Shown piece by piece: positions 1 through 11,508 of a stretch of DNA of 64,000 nt. The position numbers were made by a program, and so were the translations under genes. The stretch is from Trichopria drosophilae. Taxonomy: Eukaryota > Arthropoda > Insecta > Hymenoptera > Diapriidae. Where the stretch lies: contig CM059584.1 of the NCBI GenBank assembly GCA_030407085.1, forward strand, positions 104,097,001 to 104,161,000, read 5' to 3'. Position 1 is the first letter of the stretch, and every line of letters begins with the position of its first letter. The notes below the pieces were generated by a model. It ran no database searches, was not told the DNA's origin, and saw only the letters and a program-made list of their open reading frames with translations.

Positions 1-59
1 TGAGAAAATCAGCTGTACTGATTTCGAAGACGTACGCCTTATTCTAAGAACGCAATCAG
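1..59 (+). other. Leader of BEL/Pao element 1
   Basis: This is non-coding sequence immediately before the first ATG of the polyprotein. It is probably the 3' part of the untranslated leader. No LTR end or primer-binding site is recognisable in these bases. Confidence 0.5.
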
Positions 60-3000
60 ATGTCATCTGACAGCGAAAGCGACGGGCAAGACGACAGTCG
101 GACTATGGACCACACTACAAATTACAAGGCTAAATTGAACGAGCAGGAGCTCTTAATGCATACCGTTGTCAATACGGCAACGCATGTAAAGCAAATAAAG
201 GACCCTTCAAATCGCTTGCTGAAAGGACGACTACGCGTTCTCGAGGAAAACTGGTCCAAATGTCGACGACTTCATGCAGTTTTGGAAGCATGTCGTCCAC
301 CAGTATTCAAGGCAGAAGAGGAAGATCCCGACATCGCTCGATATTTTAAAGAAAATCATCTCAGCGTTACTGAAGCTGCTTTCGACGAAGCATTGGATTA
401 TTTTTTAGAAAAAATTGAAGAACCACCAGCTGCTGCCTCAACGCCACGCGAAGATCTCCAATTTCGTGAGTCGACATTAAAACTGCCAAATATAACTTTT
501 CCTGTGTTTTCCGGAAATTATGTTGAATGGTTGCAATTTCACGATTTATTTGACGCGCTCGTGGTAAAAAATAGAAACTTATCCGATGTCGAACGTTTAC
601 ATTACTTAAAAACAAGTCTCATCGGTGAGGCACTTGTTGTTGTTCGAAATGCGACGGGAGCTTCGAATACTTTTCCGCAGCTGTGGCAAGCACTTGTTTC
701 GCGATATAACGTCAATAAAATTTTGATTAATGAATATTTGCATTCCTTACATGCGTTGCCGGAAATTTCGTCCGATATTTTAAAACATTTAAAATCAATG
801 CGCGATGTTGCTACTTCCGCTATTTCAGCGTTGCGATCGTTAAATAGACCGGTGGATACGTGGGACGACTGGTTGGTGTATTTACTCGCGAGTAAATTAG
901 ATAAATCGTCTAGAAATGATTGGGAAATGAAAACGGGTGCAGACAACAATCCTTCCACGTATCAGGATTTTTCCGATTTTTTAAATTCTCGAATTCGCGC
1001 TTTAGAAGCAACGAATGTCTACCAAAAACGCACAGCATCGACACCTGTTGCGGCGCATAGTAAACCATCGAGGTCTTCGGCAATTCACGTGCACCAACAA
1101 TCCAGAAAAATTAGTTGCCCCGTTTGCAAAGGCAACCATAAAATTTACTCTTGTCTTAAATTTAAAACTTGGACTGTTGGCGAACGTGACGCGTTTATTC
1201 GAAAAAATTCTCGTTGCTTGAACTGTTTGGCGGAACATAAAACTACTGAGTGCCACAGTAAATTTACTTGTGCTAATTGCGGTCAAAAACACCACAATTT
1301 ATTGCACCGAACTGAAAATTCGAATGTTCGCCAAACACAAGTTTATTTGAAAAATGACGTTTCAGCAAATCAAAATGAAACGAAGGACGATTCGGAACAG
1401 TCGACGAGCTTCTATCATTTGCATGCAGCTCGCTATTCCTCAAAAGCGGTACTTTTAGCTACTGCCCGGGTTAAGATTGTCGCACCTCAAGGTCACTGTG
1501 TGATCGTGCGAGCCTTGATCGATCAAGGTTCCGAATCTTCGTTCGTTTCCGAATCAATCGTCCAATTATTAGGTCTGCCACGCCTTCGAACATGCGCCTC
1601 AATTTCCGGGATTGGTGGATCGAATTCGCGATCTATTTCGTGCGTGACTTGCTTCTCGCTTACGCCTTGTAAGCCTTCAGAGACGACCTTGTCCGTCAAA
1701 GCCTTCGTATTACCGAAAATAACGGAATACGCGCCCAAACAGTTCGCGTTCGACGAAATCGCGATCCAATGCCTCGGACTCGAATTAGCCGACCCTGATC
1801 CCACTTCAAAAGAGCGCATTGATCTATTACTCGGTGCTGATGTTTATGGCGGACTCATACGTGAAGGAATACGCTGCGTGGACTCCGGAATGTTAACCGC
1901 TCAATTAACGATTTTTGGATGGATTCTTTCGGGTCCCGTGTCTGACCGCACGTCAACCTCACTATCCGTTCATGTTCACCACGCTGTTAGTGAGAATTCT
2001 CTTGACGATGCTCTCAAGCGTTTTTGGGAAATCGAAGAAGTCCCTTTAACGTTACCGTATTCGAAAGACGAGATGGAATGCGAAACATTTTTTAACGAAA
2101 CAACGACGCGAAACCCCGATGGTCGTTATACAATAAGGCTGCCCTTTCGTCGTCCAATTGACGACCTTGGCTGTTCTCAACAAGCTGCCCTTGCTGCATT
2201 ACACCGCCTCGAAAAACGATTCGATCGCGATCCCTCTCTTAAAACTCAATATGTAGACTTTCTGACAGACTACGAAGCCCGCGGCCACATGACACCTGTC
2301 GAGTTTTTAGCTGATAGTGATTCGTCTCGCGTCTTTATTCCGCATCAACCGGTCATTCGAACTGAGAGTTTAACGACCAAATTGCGCGTCGTATTTAACG
2401 GATCTAGTCCGACCACCTCAGGAGCTAGTCTAAATGAATGTCTGCATATCGGGCCAAAATTACAAGTCGACCTTCCCGCGATTTTTCTAAGGTGGCGCCA
2501 ATATCGGTTTGTATTAACAGCTGATATTGAGAAAATGTTTCGCCAAATACTAGTTGCACCGCGGGACCGTCGATTTCAATGTATTCTTTGGAGAGAAAAT
2601 CCTGATCAGCCGATTCGTGTTTATGAACTCAACACTGTCACTTACGGTCTGACCTGTTCTCCGTATTTGTCATTGCGCGTTTTACGACAATTGGCTTACG
2701 ACGAAAGGTTGAATTTTCCACTAGCTCAATCAGTTGTTGAGAAGGATACATACGTTGATGACGTGTTTATCGGAGGCGATGATAAAATCCTGACGAGCAC
2801 TATACGTGACCAGGTTAATAACTTAACAGCATCGGGTGGTTTTTCCCTTCGGAAATGGGTAAGCAATTGTCCTGACTTGTTGCAGGATTTCGACGGAAAC
2901 GAACACAGTCTCGCATTATCCCTTCCCTTCGACGAAAACTCAGGCGTTAAAGTTCTTGGTATAACCTGGTCTCCGGCGTATGACGCCTTTCAATTTCGAG

Positions 3001-5303
3001 TAACAGCCTTATCGATTGAAATTCCCACGAAACGTAAAATCGCCTCAGCGGTGTCGAGCCTATTCGATCCGCTCGGATGGTTGTCACCTGTGATAATCAC
3101 GGCGAAAATCCTACTCCAATCACTTTGGTTACTTAAAATTTCGTGGGATGCTCACTTGCCTAAAGCAATTGTAGATAAGTGGAAATCATTTTGTGAAGAT
3201 TTTTCTAAGCTGTCTTTCGTTTCAATCCCCAGATGGATTGGCACTGGGGATGACACTTTGACCTTTGAACTTCATGGGTTTGCGGACGCATCGAATTCCG
3301 CTTATGCCGCGGTAATTTATTCGCGCATTACTTCAATTGTGGGAGAATTATGCGTACGCTTACTCGTGTCGAAAACAAGGGTCGCCCCATTGAAAACCTT
3401 GAGCACACCTCGTCTCGAGCTCTGTGCCGCGACTTTACTTAGTCGACTCATGCAGTATGTGAAGACATCGTTGAATCGTTCGGAGATCTCGACCTGTTTT
3501 TGGTCCGACTCCACCGTGGTGCTAGGGTGGCTCCAGCAGCAACCTTCGACTTGGCAAGTGTTTGTAGCGAATCGTGTTGCTGAAATACAAACGGCCTTTC
3601 CAAAGTCTCCTTGGCGTCATGTCCCTTCCAAAGAGAATCCCGCAGATTGTGCTTCGCGAGGGATTTCTTCCTTGAATCTCTTAGAATCTCAGTTATGGTG
3701 GAATGGCCCCCACTGGCTGAGCCAACAACCCGATTTTTGGCCCAGTAACGAAAGCCTCTCTCACGAAATCGACCTAGATCGTCGTAAGCATACGCATGCG
3801 GTTCAGATAGTCGAAAAGGATTGGAGTATCGTAATTCTAGAAAATCACTCCTCGTGGGCACGTCTATTACGTGTGACGGCCTACATAAGGCGTTTTATCC
3901 AAAATGCGTTACAGAGGGAAACCTTTCCTGATCGCTCGCTGACTGGATCAGAAATTGACAGTGCTGCTCAATTCTGGATTCGAAAGGTCCAATCCATTGA
4001 ATTTCGTGAAGAGATAAAATTGCTCTCAAACCAAGGTGGCTTACCAAAGTCATCACCGCTGAAACGGTTAAACCCATTCATTGATCCCTCTGGCATTCTT
4101 TGGTTAGGTGGCCGGCTCCGCCATTCCAGATTAACTAGCGCTAGACAATTTCCTGCTATACTGCCCAAACATCGATTATCGCAACTCATTGTTCAACAAT
4201 TACATGTTAATTTAATACATTCCGGCACTCAACTCACGTTAGGAGTATTGCGAGAACGATATTGGGTCCTTGGCGCTCGAAATCTTGTGAAATCCGTAAT
4301 CCATAATTGCGTAATTTGTAATAGGTATACTCCCAAGACATCTCGACAAGTCATGGCCGATCTACCGGAGGCGCGTTGTTCACCTTCTCGCCCATTCTCT
4401 CATGCGGGTATTGACTACGCGGGTCCTTTTCTGATACGAGCAAGAGCAGGCCGAGGAATCAAGGCGCATAAAGCTTATATCGCAATTTTCGTTTGTTTCG
4501 CGACGCGTGCAGTTCACCTGGAACTCGCTTATAATTATTCCGCTGCTGCATTTTTAGCCGCGTATAAGCGTTTTGTCTCAAGGCGTGGCATTCCTACGGA
4601 CGTGTATAGTGACAACGGCACTAACTTTGTCGGAGCTGAACGAGAACTCAGAAAGGCGTTCAAAATTGTTATTCGTGATTCGGAGTTTGTAGCGTTTTTG
4701 GCTGCTGATGGCGTCCAGTGGCATTTCATACCCCCATCGGCTCCACACTTTGGAGGCCTGTGGGAAGCGGGAGTCAAATGCGTGAAATCACACCTGCACA
4801 AGATTCTAGGGAATTCCACTCCAACCGGCGAAGAGTTCCAGACTATACTATGCCAAATAGAGGCTTGTCTCAATTCGAGACCTCTTGCTCCTTTAAACGA
4901 CGACCCAGACTGCTTCGATATGTTAACGCCAGGCCATTTTTTAATTGGCACAGCGCTGAAAACTGTCCCGTTACCATCTCTTTTGAATTTAAAAGAAAGT
5001 CAGTTGTCGCGGTGGCAGTTTTACCAGCGAATGTTAGAGCAGTTTTGGCGTCATTGGTCGCGCGATTATCTGCGAAGTCTACAGGAACGTAACAAGTGGA
5101 CCCGAACCTACGCGAATCTTGTGCAGGGTGACATTGTTTTAATTGAAAATGTAAATTTGCCGCCAGCCAAGTGGGAACTCGGGCGTATTGTAGAGTGCCA
5201 TCCGGGCGCTGATTCAATTGTTAGAGTCGTGACAGTCAGGACCGCAAAGTCTTGTATGAAACGACCGATCTCTAAATTAGTAAAGTTACCAGTTTGTCAT
5301 TAG
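60..5303 (+). CDS. BEL/Pao Gag-Pol polyprotein (intact frame)
   Basis: A 1,747-residue polyprotein that would supply capsid, protease, reverse transcriptase, RNase H and integrase for cytoplasmic reverse transcription and nuclear integration. Domains in order: a DUF1759-like gag region near residues 140-300; three zinc knuckles, the first two CX2CX3HX4C from C353 and CX2CX3HX4C from C386, the third from about C404; an aspartic protease (DUF1758 type) with ALIDQG at 485-490; reverse transcriptase with the YVDD box at 898-901; a Pao-type RNase H region near 1060-1200; an integrase zinc-binding site H1382, H1387, C1417, C1420; an integrase core with candidate catalytic D1452, D1518 and E1569; and a C-terminal DUF5641-like segment. 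The start is the first ATG of the frame. There is no stop or frameshift, and the length is normal for the family. It stops 72 bp before the 3' LTR. Whether it is expressed cannot be seen. Confidence 0.93.
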   Translation: MSSDSESDGQDDSRTMDHTTNYKAKLNEQELLMHTVVNTATHVKQIKDPSNRLLKGRLRVLEENWSKCRRLHAVLEACRPPVFKAEEEDPDIARYFKENHLSVTEAAFDEALDYFLEKIEEPPAAASTPREDLQFRESTLKLPNITFPVFSGNYVEWLQFHDLFDALVVKNRNLSDVERLHYLKTSLIGEALVVVRNATGASNTFPQLWQALVSRYNVNKILINEYLHSLHALPEISSDILKHLKSMRDVATSAISALRSLNRPVDTWDDWLVYLLASKLDKSSRNDWEMKTGADNNPSTYQDFSDFLNSRIRALEATNVYQKRTASTPVAAHSKPSRSSAIHVHQQSRKISCPVCKGNHKIYSCLKFKTWTVGERDAFIRKNSRCLNCLAEHKTTECHSKFTCANCGQKHHNLLHRTENSNVRQTQVYLKNDVSANQNETKDDSEQSTSFYHLHAARYSSKAVLLATARVKIVAPQGHCVIVRALIDQGSESSFVSESIVQLLGLPRLRTCASISGIGGSNSRSISCVTCFSLTPCKPSETTLSVKAFVLPKITEYAPKQFAFDEIAIQCLGLELADPDPTSKERIDLLLGADVYGGLIREGIRCVDSGMLTAQLTIFGWILSGPVSDRTSTSLSVHVHHAVSENSLDDALKRFWEIEEVPLTLPYSKDEMECETFFNETTTRNPDGRYTIRLPFRRPIDDLGCSQQAALAALHRLEKRFDRDPSLKTQYVDFLTDYEARGHMTPVEFLADSDSSRVFIPHQPVIRTESLTTKLRVVFNGSSPTTSGASLNECLHIGPKLQVDLPAIFLRWRQYRFVLTADIEKMFRQILVAPRDRRFQCILWRENPDQPIRVYELNTVTYGLTCSPYLSLRVLRQLAYDERLNFPLAQSVVEKDTYVDDVFIGGDDKILTSTIRDQVNNLTASGGFSLRKWVSNCPDLLQDFDGNEHSLALSLPFDENSGVKVLGITWSPAYDAFQFRVTALSIEIPTKRKIASAVSSLFDPLGWLSPVIITAKILLQSLWLLKISWDAHLPKAIVDKWKSFCEDFSKLSFVSIPRWIGTGDDTLTFELHGFADASNSAYAAVIYSRITSIVGELCVRLLVSKTRVAPLKTLSTPRLELCAATLLSRLMQYVKTSLNRSEISTCFWSDSTVVLGWLQQQPSTWQVFVANRVAEIQTAFPKSPWRHVPSKENPADCASRGISSLNLLESQLWWNGPHWLSQQPDFWPSNESLSHEIDLDRRKHTHAVQIVEKDWSIVILENHSSWARLLRVTAYIRRFIQNALQRETFPDRSLTGSEIDSAAQFWIRKVQSIEFREEIKLLSNQGGLPKSSPLKRLNPFIDPSGILWLGGRLRHSRLTSARQFPAILPKHRLSQLIVQQLHVNLIHSGTQLTLGVLRERYWVLGARNLVKSVIHNCVICNRYTPKTSRQVMADLPEARCSPSRPFSHAGIDYAGPFLIRARAGRGIKAHKAYIAIFVCFATRAVHLELAYNYSAAAFLAAYKRFVSRRGIPTDVYSDNGTNFVGAERELRKAFKIVIRDSEFVAFLAADGVQWHFIPPSAPHFGGLWEAGVKCVKSHLHKILGNSTPTGEEFQTILCQIEACLNSRPLAPLNDDPDCFDMLTPGHFLIGTALKTVPLPSLLNLKESQLSRWQFYQRMLEQFWRHWSRDYLRSLQERNKWTRTYANLVQGDIVLIENVNLPPAKWELGRIVECHPGADSIVRVVTVRTAKSCMKRPISKLVKLPVCH

Positions 5304-5375
5304 GTTAAGTTTCGTTTAAGAATCCACCAATTTCGATGTAATTTCGAACCCCTGGTGTTCGAAAGGTGGCCGGTA

Positions 5376-5899
5376 TGTTACGAATTTGAATATACGAAGT
5401 TGGCGCGGGCATTATTATTCACTAGCTTTACCAATCGGAAATTCTCGAACCGGATGCGCTAGTACTGCCCTCTATATTGGGCAACGTTCTCGCTTCGTTC
5501 CTAACGATTTCCGCACGCGCCAGCGTCAGTCTTTTTCTGCAAATCGTCTCGAGCACACGTATGCGTTGTACGCGTCTGTTTCTGCGACTCGCAAACCAAT
5601 TTTCATTACATCTACACGCGGTGTCTTTCGCCCGATGTAGTGTTAGCAATAACCAAACAGTTCATAGTGTTCATACTCAAGGATATAATTGTAACTACCT
5701 TCAATTAAACGTGTGCTTTGTGGAAAATGGAGTTATTATTTCAGCACTCAAATTTCTACGTGCCTTAGGCTGGAATCCGCTCCCTATGAAAACCTAAACC
5801 TACAGTCCAAATCGATCCTAAACATTCTAATTGTATAAGTCAATTATCGAGAGACAGTCAGGTTTATTGAAGGCATGGCCTTCAAGGGTGGCGGTAACA
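5376..5899 (+). repeat. 3' LTR of BEL/Pao element 1
   Basis: This 524-bp segment starts TGTTAC and ends GTAACA, a short perfect inverted pair as expected of LTR ends. It is preceded by a purine-rich stretch (about 5361-5373) suitable as polypurine tract. Position and termini support the call, but the matching 5' LTR is not in the window. Confidence 0.75.
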
Positions 5900-6324
5900 T
5901 AAAATGTAGATGAATATTCTAAAGATTACTTTACGAACAATCTACTGCGTGTTGCGTACGCTATTTTAAATTGATTTGCTTTTTTTTGACGGCGCGAGAA
6001 TAAAAACACAAAAACCGTGGGCTTCCAATTATAATATAATAATATATTTTCACAATTAATAAAGTTGCGTCGCCATGTTGTTACGCGAAAAATCGCGAAC
6101 GTGCGTGCTTCATGGAGAAGCGTTGTCCTTGCGAACGGAAACGAGACTGACTACTTTGTCAACTTAATGCGCGCAGCACCGAAAATCGAAGGTTCCAGAT
6201 CTATCACCATTATATACTTCAACACTACAAACAGTAACCACTACATCGTCATATTCAAAACCGAAAACACACCGACGCATCGGTGCCCGCGAATACTTTT
6301 ATTTTCGAGCGCAAATAGCCGAAA
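5900..6324. other. Unassigned flank between BEL element and first TR-1949 piece
   Basis: No coding frame, structured repeat or recognisable mobile-element end was seen. Homology to the TR-1949 unit begins near 6325. Confidence 0.4.
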
Positions 6325-7273
6325 CAGAACCCGTACGACGTTCAGCCCGAAAACTGCCGAAAATTTATTTCCGTTCATATGTTCATTAATGGTATTTATG
6401 ACGTAATTTCAAACAGGCCGTAACTTTGTAAGAAAAAATCGTAGTTGATCGAATTAAACCTCATTTTTAAGGGTAAAAGTAGTACTAAAAGTTGCAGAAA
6501 GTACACAAGGCAAAACGCATTGTTGCAACCTGTAGGTAACGTCAAACCTAGCAAAATAATATGTTTTTTCGAGTACATAGCCTCAAATATCTCAAAATCA
6601 TGACGTTATGGGTCAATTGTGACTTCGGGTTCGGAAACTACGCACACAATTTCGTGTGATTCTGAAAATTGGCGTACCATAAATTACGTCAGAAATGACC
6701 CACAGCTTCCAAACAACATCCAAGACCACCTTTTTTGTAGACCTGTCTGTAATATACATAAAGAAAACTCCCAATCCAGGCAAGAGACCGAGCTACTCTC
6801 GTATGCAGTTAATATACTTATAGGTAGAATGAAATAGTTTTAATTACCTTTACATTCCATGATGAGTAATATTCTATGCCTCCCGCAACTTTGGCTAACT
6901 GATTTAATCAGCTTTAGTTTCCAGGCCTTAGGCGACTGGATGTTAGTCTCATTTTCAGTCCACCCCTCCTTCCAGTCGGTTAGACATCCTGCATCAGTGG
7001 AAAACTCGATACCGATCATTTTTATCCGCTACCAAACATGGAAAAAAATAACAACATCGATAGCTGCACCCAGGAAATCTCCAACAGCAACAAGAAGTCT
7101 CAATCTCGGCATGAGCCAACAACGATGGATAGCCAGTCCAGCAACACTATAGCAGCTTGCAGCCAAAAAGTTTGCGAGAGACAAAGAAGGCTCCGGGAAG
7201 ACGAAGCAGAGGATGATGACATATTAATTATAGACGCGTCTAAGGAATTGAGAGCATATCTGGATAATATATA
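6325..7273 (+). repeat. TR-1949 old unit, piece 1 (left of Helitron)
   Basis: It matches the young array from the conserved stretch ending CCCGTACGGCG (42,016 onward) to the middle of the 101-codon ORF. It stops exactly at the Helitron end at 7274 and resumes at 18045 with no base lost. It diverges from the array consensus by scattered substitutions. Confidence 0.9.
7038..7273 (+). pseudogene. TR-1949 101-codon ORF, interrupted by Helitron
   Basis: This is the first 79 codons of the satellite ORF. It differs from the array consensus at a handful of residues (I14, S15, S21, A56). The Helitron insertion cuts the frame after the tyrosine at residue 79, and the missing 3' codons are found at 18045 onward. 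Confidence 0.7.
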
Positions 7274-7277
7274 CTAG

Positions 7278-8902
7278 CGTTATTTCCTTGCTCGCTAACG
7301 CTCGCTCGGAGTGTGAGATTTTTGGTGTGTCTTTTGTTAGAATGGATGTGAATTTTCTTAAATTGATACAAATATTTAATAAATTGTTATGTTATGAAAT
7401 CTTATGGGCACTAATCTGCAATGCGCATAACAGAGTATTTATTTGTATTATCGCGCGTGCCATTTCTTGGTAAAAATGCACTAGGGTTGTAAATGTGAAA
7501 TTTCATATCGTTTAAAAAAAATTATCTGGATTTAATGTACAGAAGGTTAAATACAGCTGGAGCACATATTTTAAATATAAATCTAAAAATTCTATTTTTT
7601 AAAACTAAATAGTAGTTTTCGTATTAAGGGAGCAAATTTTACGCCCGGAAATTGATGGCCTTGTGCTCGAGGGAAGGCAATACCGGCATTTCCAAAATTA
7701 ATATATCAAGCTTTTGGCTCAAAAAATGAATTCATTAAAGTACAAAAAGTAAGGGGGAAAATTATTGAAGTGACTCATTGGAACTACCTTTAATTTATAT
7801 TATTATATATATGTAACAGTTTTCAATACCCATGTTAATGCCTTGTGATGATAATCAGTTGTTACTTGGTTTCCCACGTTTTTCTTGTTTTTTCAAAATG
7901 ACACTTTTTCCGGTTATATCGTTATTTCGCCCAACCCTTCGTCGCAAATTTCGAAATTTACTACAATAATTTTGTCAAGTTCCCACACCACCATAGAGGT
8001 ATTGACAAGGCGAATTTCTTTTTTTTTGGAAGATCGTCTAGAGCCATATGAAACCCAATAATTTAGATTCTTACCGTAATTGCTGTTGAAATTAATTATT
8101 TGGTAACGACATTTCATGTATAATTTATAAAAAATTTTTATTGAAATGATATTCCAGAGAATATTATGTAGAATATGGTTCTTTTTTGCATGTTTTCAAA
8201 ACCGAGTGTTAAAAATGTTATGAGTGAGAAACTTTCATTGAAGGGAAAATTAAACATTTTTGCATCATTATTTTAAAAATTTTTTTTTAACCTTGCGATT
8301 CTTAAAGACAGATCGCCTAGGGCCATATGAATTCTTTTAATTTACGTGCATACCATAATTGCTGTTGAAATTAATTATTTGGTAACGACACTTCATGTAT
8401 AATTTATAGAAAATTTTTATTGAAATGATATTTAACAAAAAAAAACAACAATAATTTCATAATGGCGATTTGGCAGCCAATTCATAATCAAAGTGGCGAT
8501 ACTTCAGCCAACCTATATGAATATTTATGTATTATTTTATAAGTAAAAAAATAAATAATAATAATTGGCGGCACTCCACTTATAATTTATTGAAAATCTT
8601 TATCGAAATGATATTAAAAAAAAATAATAGTTTCATGATGCCAATTCGGCAACCAATTATTTATAATAAAAGATGCAAGGTATGTGTAATGTTTATTACC
8701 GTAGATCGCTGAAACTGCCTATCATCACAACCGTCAAAAGTACCAGAGATATGCCCATATAGTTCCGATAATTCTAAAATTGGTGTGATATTTGCAAAAT
8801 TCATAATTCGTTACTATCAAAGTGATTTAATTTTGTGAATTTGTTTGTTGATATGTTCTTTTTTCCTAGTTATTACATTCTTTGCATATATTATTATATT
8901 GT
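7278..8902 (-). other. Helitron 3' non-coding region
   Basis: This AT-rich sequence lies between the helicase stop and the 3' terminus. It has no convincing coding frame. It contains a dispersed internal repeat family, listed separately. Confidence 0.6.
8031..8435. repeat. Internal direct repeats in Helitron 3' region
   Basis: Two imperfect copies of about 123 bp (8031-8153 and 8309-8435) share a core running from TTGCTGTTGAAATTAATTAT to a TTGAAATGATATT end. A shorter third copy lies near 8566-8615. Spacing between the first two is about 278 bp. Confidence 0.75.
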
Positions 8903-11065
8903 TCAATTATATCCATAAATTTCACTATACACTATATTTTTTGTATAAATTTTGTCGTCTTTATTTTGAATTGCTTTGTATTTATTAGTAATTAATATTT
9001 TTATATTTCGTTCCGAAATACATCTTGAAAGTGCTGCATACAATTGACCATGACTGAATACTGGTGATGGCAGAAACAATCCCACTTTTTCGAAAGATTG
9101 CCCTTGTGATTTGTTTATTGTCATAGCACAACCTAATCTAATTGGAAATTGCCTTCTCGTCATATGAAATGGTATTTCTTCTTTAGACGGTGATAAGTTT
9201 ATTCGAAGCAATACAATAACTTCACCACAATGTTTACCGGTAATAATTGCGGCACGAATACTGTATTCTCTTATTTCCTTAACTATTAATCTTGTACCAT
9301 TACACAATCCGTTATTTATATTAAGATTCCTTAGTAAACTAATAACCATTCCGATTTTCAATTTTAATTTGTGTGGTGGTAGACCATTTGGTGTTAAGGA
9401 ATGTAAAAATTCTAATGGCAATATTGTATCATACTTTTCATTAGTCTCATCCTCTGCAGAATCTATACTAAGATATTCTTTTTCATCGCCTTCTATGCGT
9501 GAAAGAATTTCATCATTTATTTCCATTACGTCTGAATTTTTTGGTGATAATATTATTTTATGTTTTATATCTTCATTGAAAGGAATTATTTTTTTCCCGA
9601 ATATTTCAGTAACAATATCACCACCAGATAACATGTGTTGTGGTATTTTGATTGCTGTATTTTCTTGTTCGAATTTATCTGAAAAAATTCCGTCACCTAC
9701 GTTTAAAAGCCATTGTTTGAATGATTGCTCACAACCTGCAACCCTTTTATTTTCATGCAGTGCCATATATTGAAAGTACGGCCATAGATTGCTTGCTTTA
9801 ATACAGCTTTCAATTACTTGTGTTCGGCTACCATGACGGACAATTGGTAAAGTTTGCCGAAAATCGCCGGAAATTATAATAATTTTATTTCCAAATGGTT
9901 TATCGTTCCCACATAAATCTTGGAATAGTCTGTTAACAGCTTCAAACGTATGCTTGTGAGCCATTGTGATTTCATTCCATATGATTACTTTTGCATTCTT
10001 TAAATATAAACCATACGGGGTATTCGGATTAATGTTGCATGTGGTATTTTCTGAAATGTTCAATGGAAGTTTAAATGTCGTATGAACAGTTTTTCCATCT
10101 TTCAAAAGATTAGCTGCAATCCCAGTCCAAGCTACTGGCAAAACAATTACGTTTTTGTGTTGCAGATATGCAATAACTGTGTTGTGTAAACTCTTGCCAC
10201 TTCCTCCTGGTCCATCGATAAAGAAACATCTAAGAATAGTTTTGTTATCAATCGAATTAATAATTTCATTGAAAATATTTCTTTGTGTATACGTTAATGA
10301 ATTCACGATTTGGTTAGCAAACTCATCTGTGTCCACATTATTATCATCATATACTTCGCTCATGTTATTTGAACACAAGTCATGACTTATAGTAGGTAAA
10401 TCCAAATCTTTTACAGAGTATCCATGAATGGTCAGAATATTATTGATAGTCTGCAATGTTTGGTTTCTTCCAATATTTGCGTCTATTTTAGGATGATAGA
10501 AATAATCTTTATACTTGTCGTATAAATTTTTAACATCTACTGGATTATGATATATACAAATATAAGCAAATAATTCACATAAGGATTTCGGAAACTGAAT
10601 ATCCGTATTTTCTTGAAGGCATTTATCCCATTCATCATCTGAACATATTAAATTCTTTGCTTTAGCAGCCTCAAAAAATGATTCATATATTTTCCCATCG
10701 ACTGTCCTTATATCATCAAATGACTGGACTCCTCGAACAAAGAGCCGTAAGTAGAAACGTTCGCGATCTTTAGGTTGTACGAAGTACATTCTACTTATTA
10801 CTGGTCTCCAGAATCTTTTTCTTTTAACCCATTTTTTATCTGACTCAACAAATACATAATTGTTCGGAATTTCAGTATATAATAGTCTCCTGGCATCATT
10901 ATCAGATGAATTCAATTTAAACCAAGCTGTTAATGTTGTCTCAACATTTTTGTTGAGCATTTCTTTTTCTGATCCCTCTTTAAAATACACTAGTTGTTCA
11001 TTTTCATTGTGAACCGCTAATCTATATATGACATGGGATATTTCTGACATTAGATAATCATTAAG
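8903..11065 (-). pseudogene. Helitron RepHel, Pif1-like helicase part
   Basis: This is the C-terminal SF1B (Pif1-type) DNA helicase of the Helitron transposase, which unwinds the donor strand in rolling-circle transposition. About 715 codons are open. Visible motifs are Walker A GPGGSGKS (encoded at about 10,193-10,216), a motif II read as IIWNEIT instead of the usual WDE, motif III SGDFRQTLPI, and the C-terminal motif MTINKSQGQS followed by QLYAALSRC. The D-to-N change in motif II would be expected to harm ATP hydrolysis if real. The open frame extends upstream of its first ATG to about 11,065, where a LINE fragment interrupts it. The preceding Rep codons continue at 11,509-11,722. Confidence 0.88.
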
Positions 11066-11508
11066 GCAAATATGACCGTCAACCTAGAACGGGCTCTAAC
11101 GATCTCATAATCCCTAAGTACAGGACAGAGACTTATGCCAACTCATTCTACGTTACCTCCATCAGACTGTGGAATGCTCTACCATTTGAGCTTAAAAAGT
11201 GCGTCAGCATCGGTGCCTTTAGTACCAAGCTCATGCGTTTTCCTTTTGAGCTGGACACGTCAGGCCGTTCGCTATTTACTATTGTAACGTGAATATTTGT
11301 ATTTTCATTATACTTTTATTGTTAGTATTGCGTCACCTACAGTGTTTTAGCTTATACTTAAATAATTCTAACCATTTATATCTGTACATAGTAATTCTCA
11401 TTATTGTATCTCTTTTCTTTTTTCACTTATTATTTTATACTTTGTAATATCTACATGTAGTTGGCCAAAGAAGGGTACACTTTAAGCCAAAGTTTTATTA
11501 AATAAATA
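11066..11508 (+). mobile_element. LINE 3' end inserted in Helitron
   Basis: The plus strand encodes the last roughly 70 residues of a non-LTR reverse-transcriptase polyprotein (frame 11,074-11,292) with the typical tail motif SIRLWNALP. An AT-rich 3' UTR follows, ending in a short TAAATAAATA-type tail at about 11,508. It is 5' truncated, as usual for LINEs. No clear target-site duplication is visible, and a few Rep codons appear lost at the junction. The clade (Jockey-like or related) cannot be fixed. Confidence 0.75.

Larger units (their letters stand above)
1..5899 (+). mobile_element. BEL/Pao LTR retrotransposon, 5' LTR outside window
   Basis: The element comprises a short leader (1-59), one long polyprotein frame (60-5303) and a 3' LTR (5376-5899). 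The domain order gag, protease, reverse transcriptase, RNase H, integrase, with a Pao-type gag domain and a C-terminal DUF5641-like region, is diagnostic of BEL/Pao. The 5' LTR must lie upstream of the window, so target-site duplication and LTR-LTR identity cannot be judged. The uninterrupted frame suggests a young copy. Confidence 0.93.
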
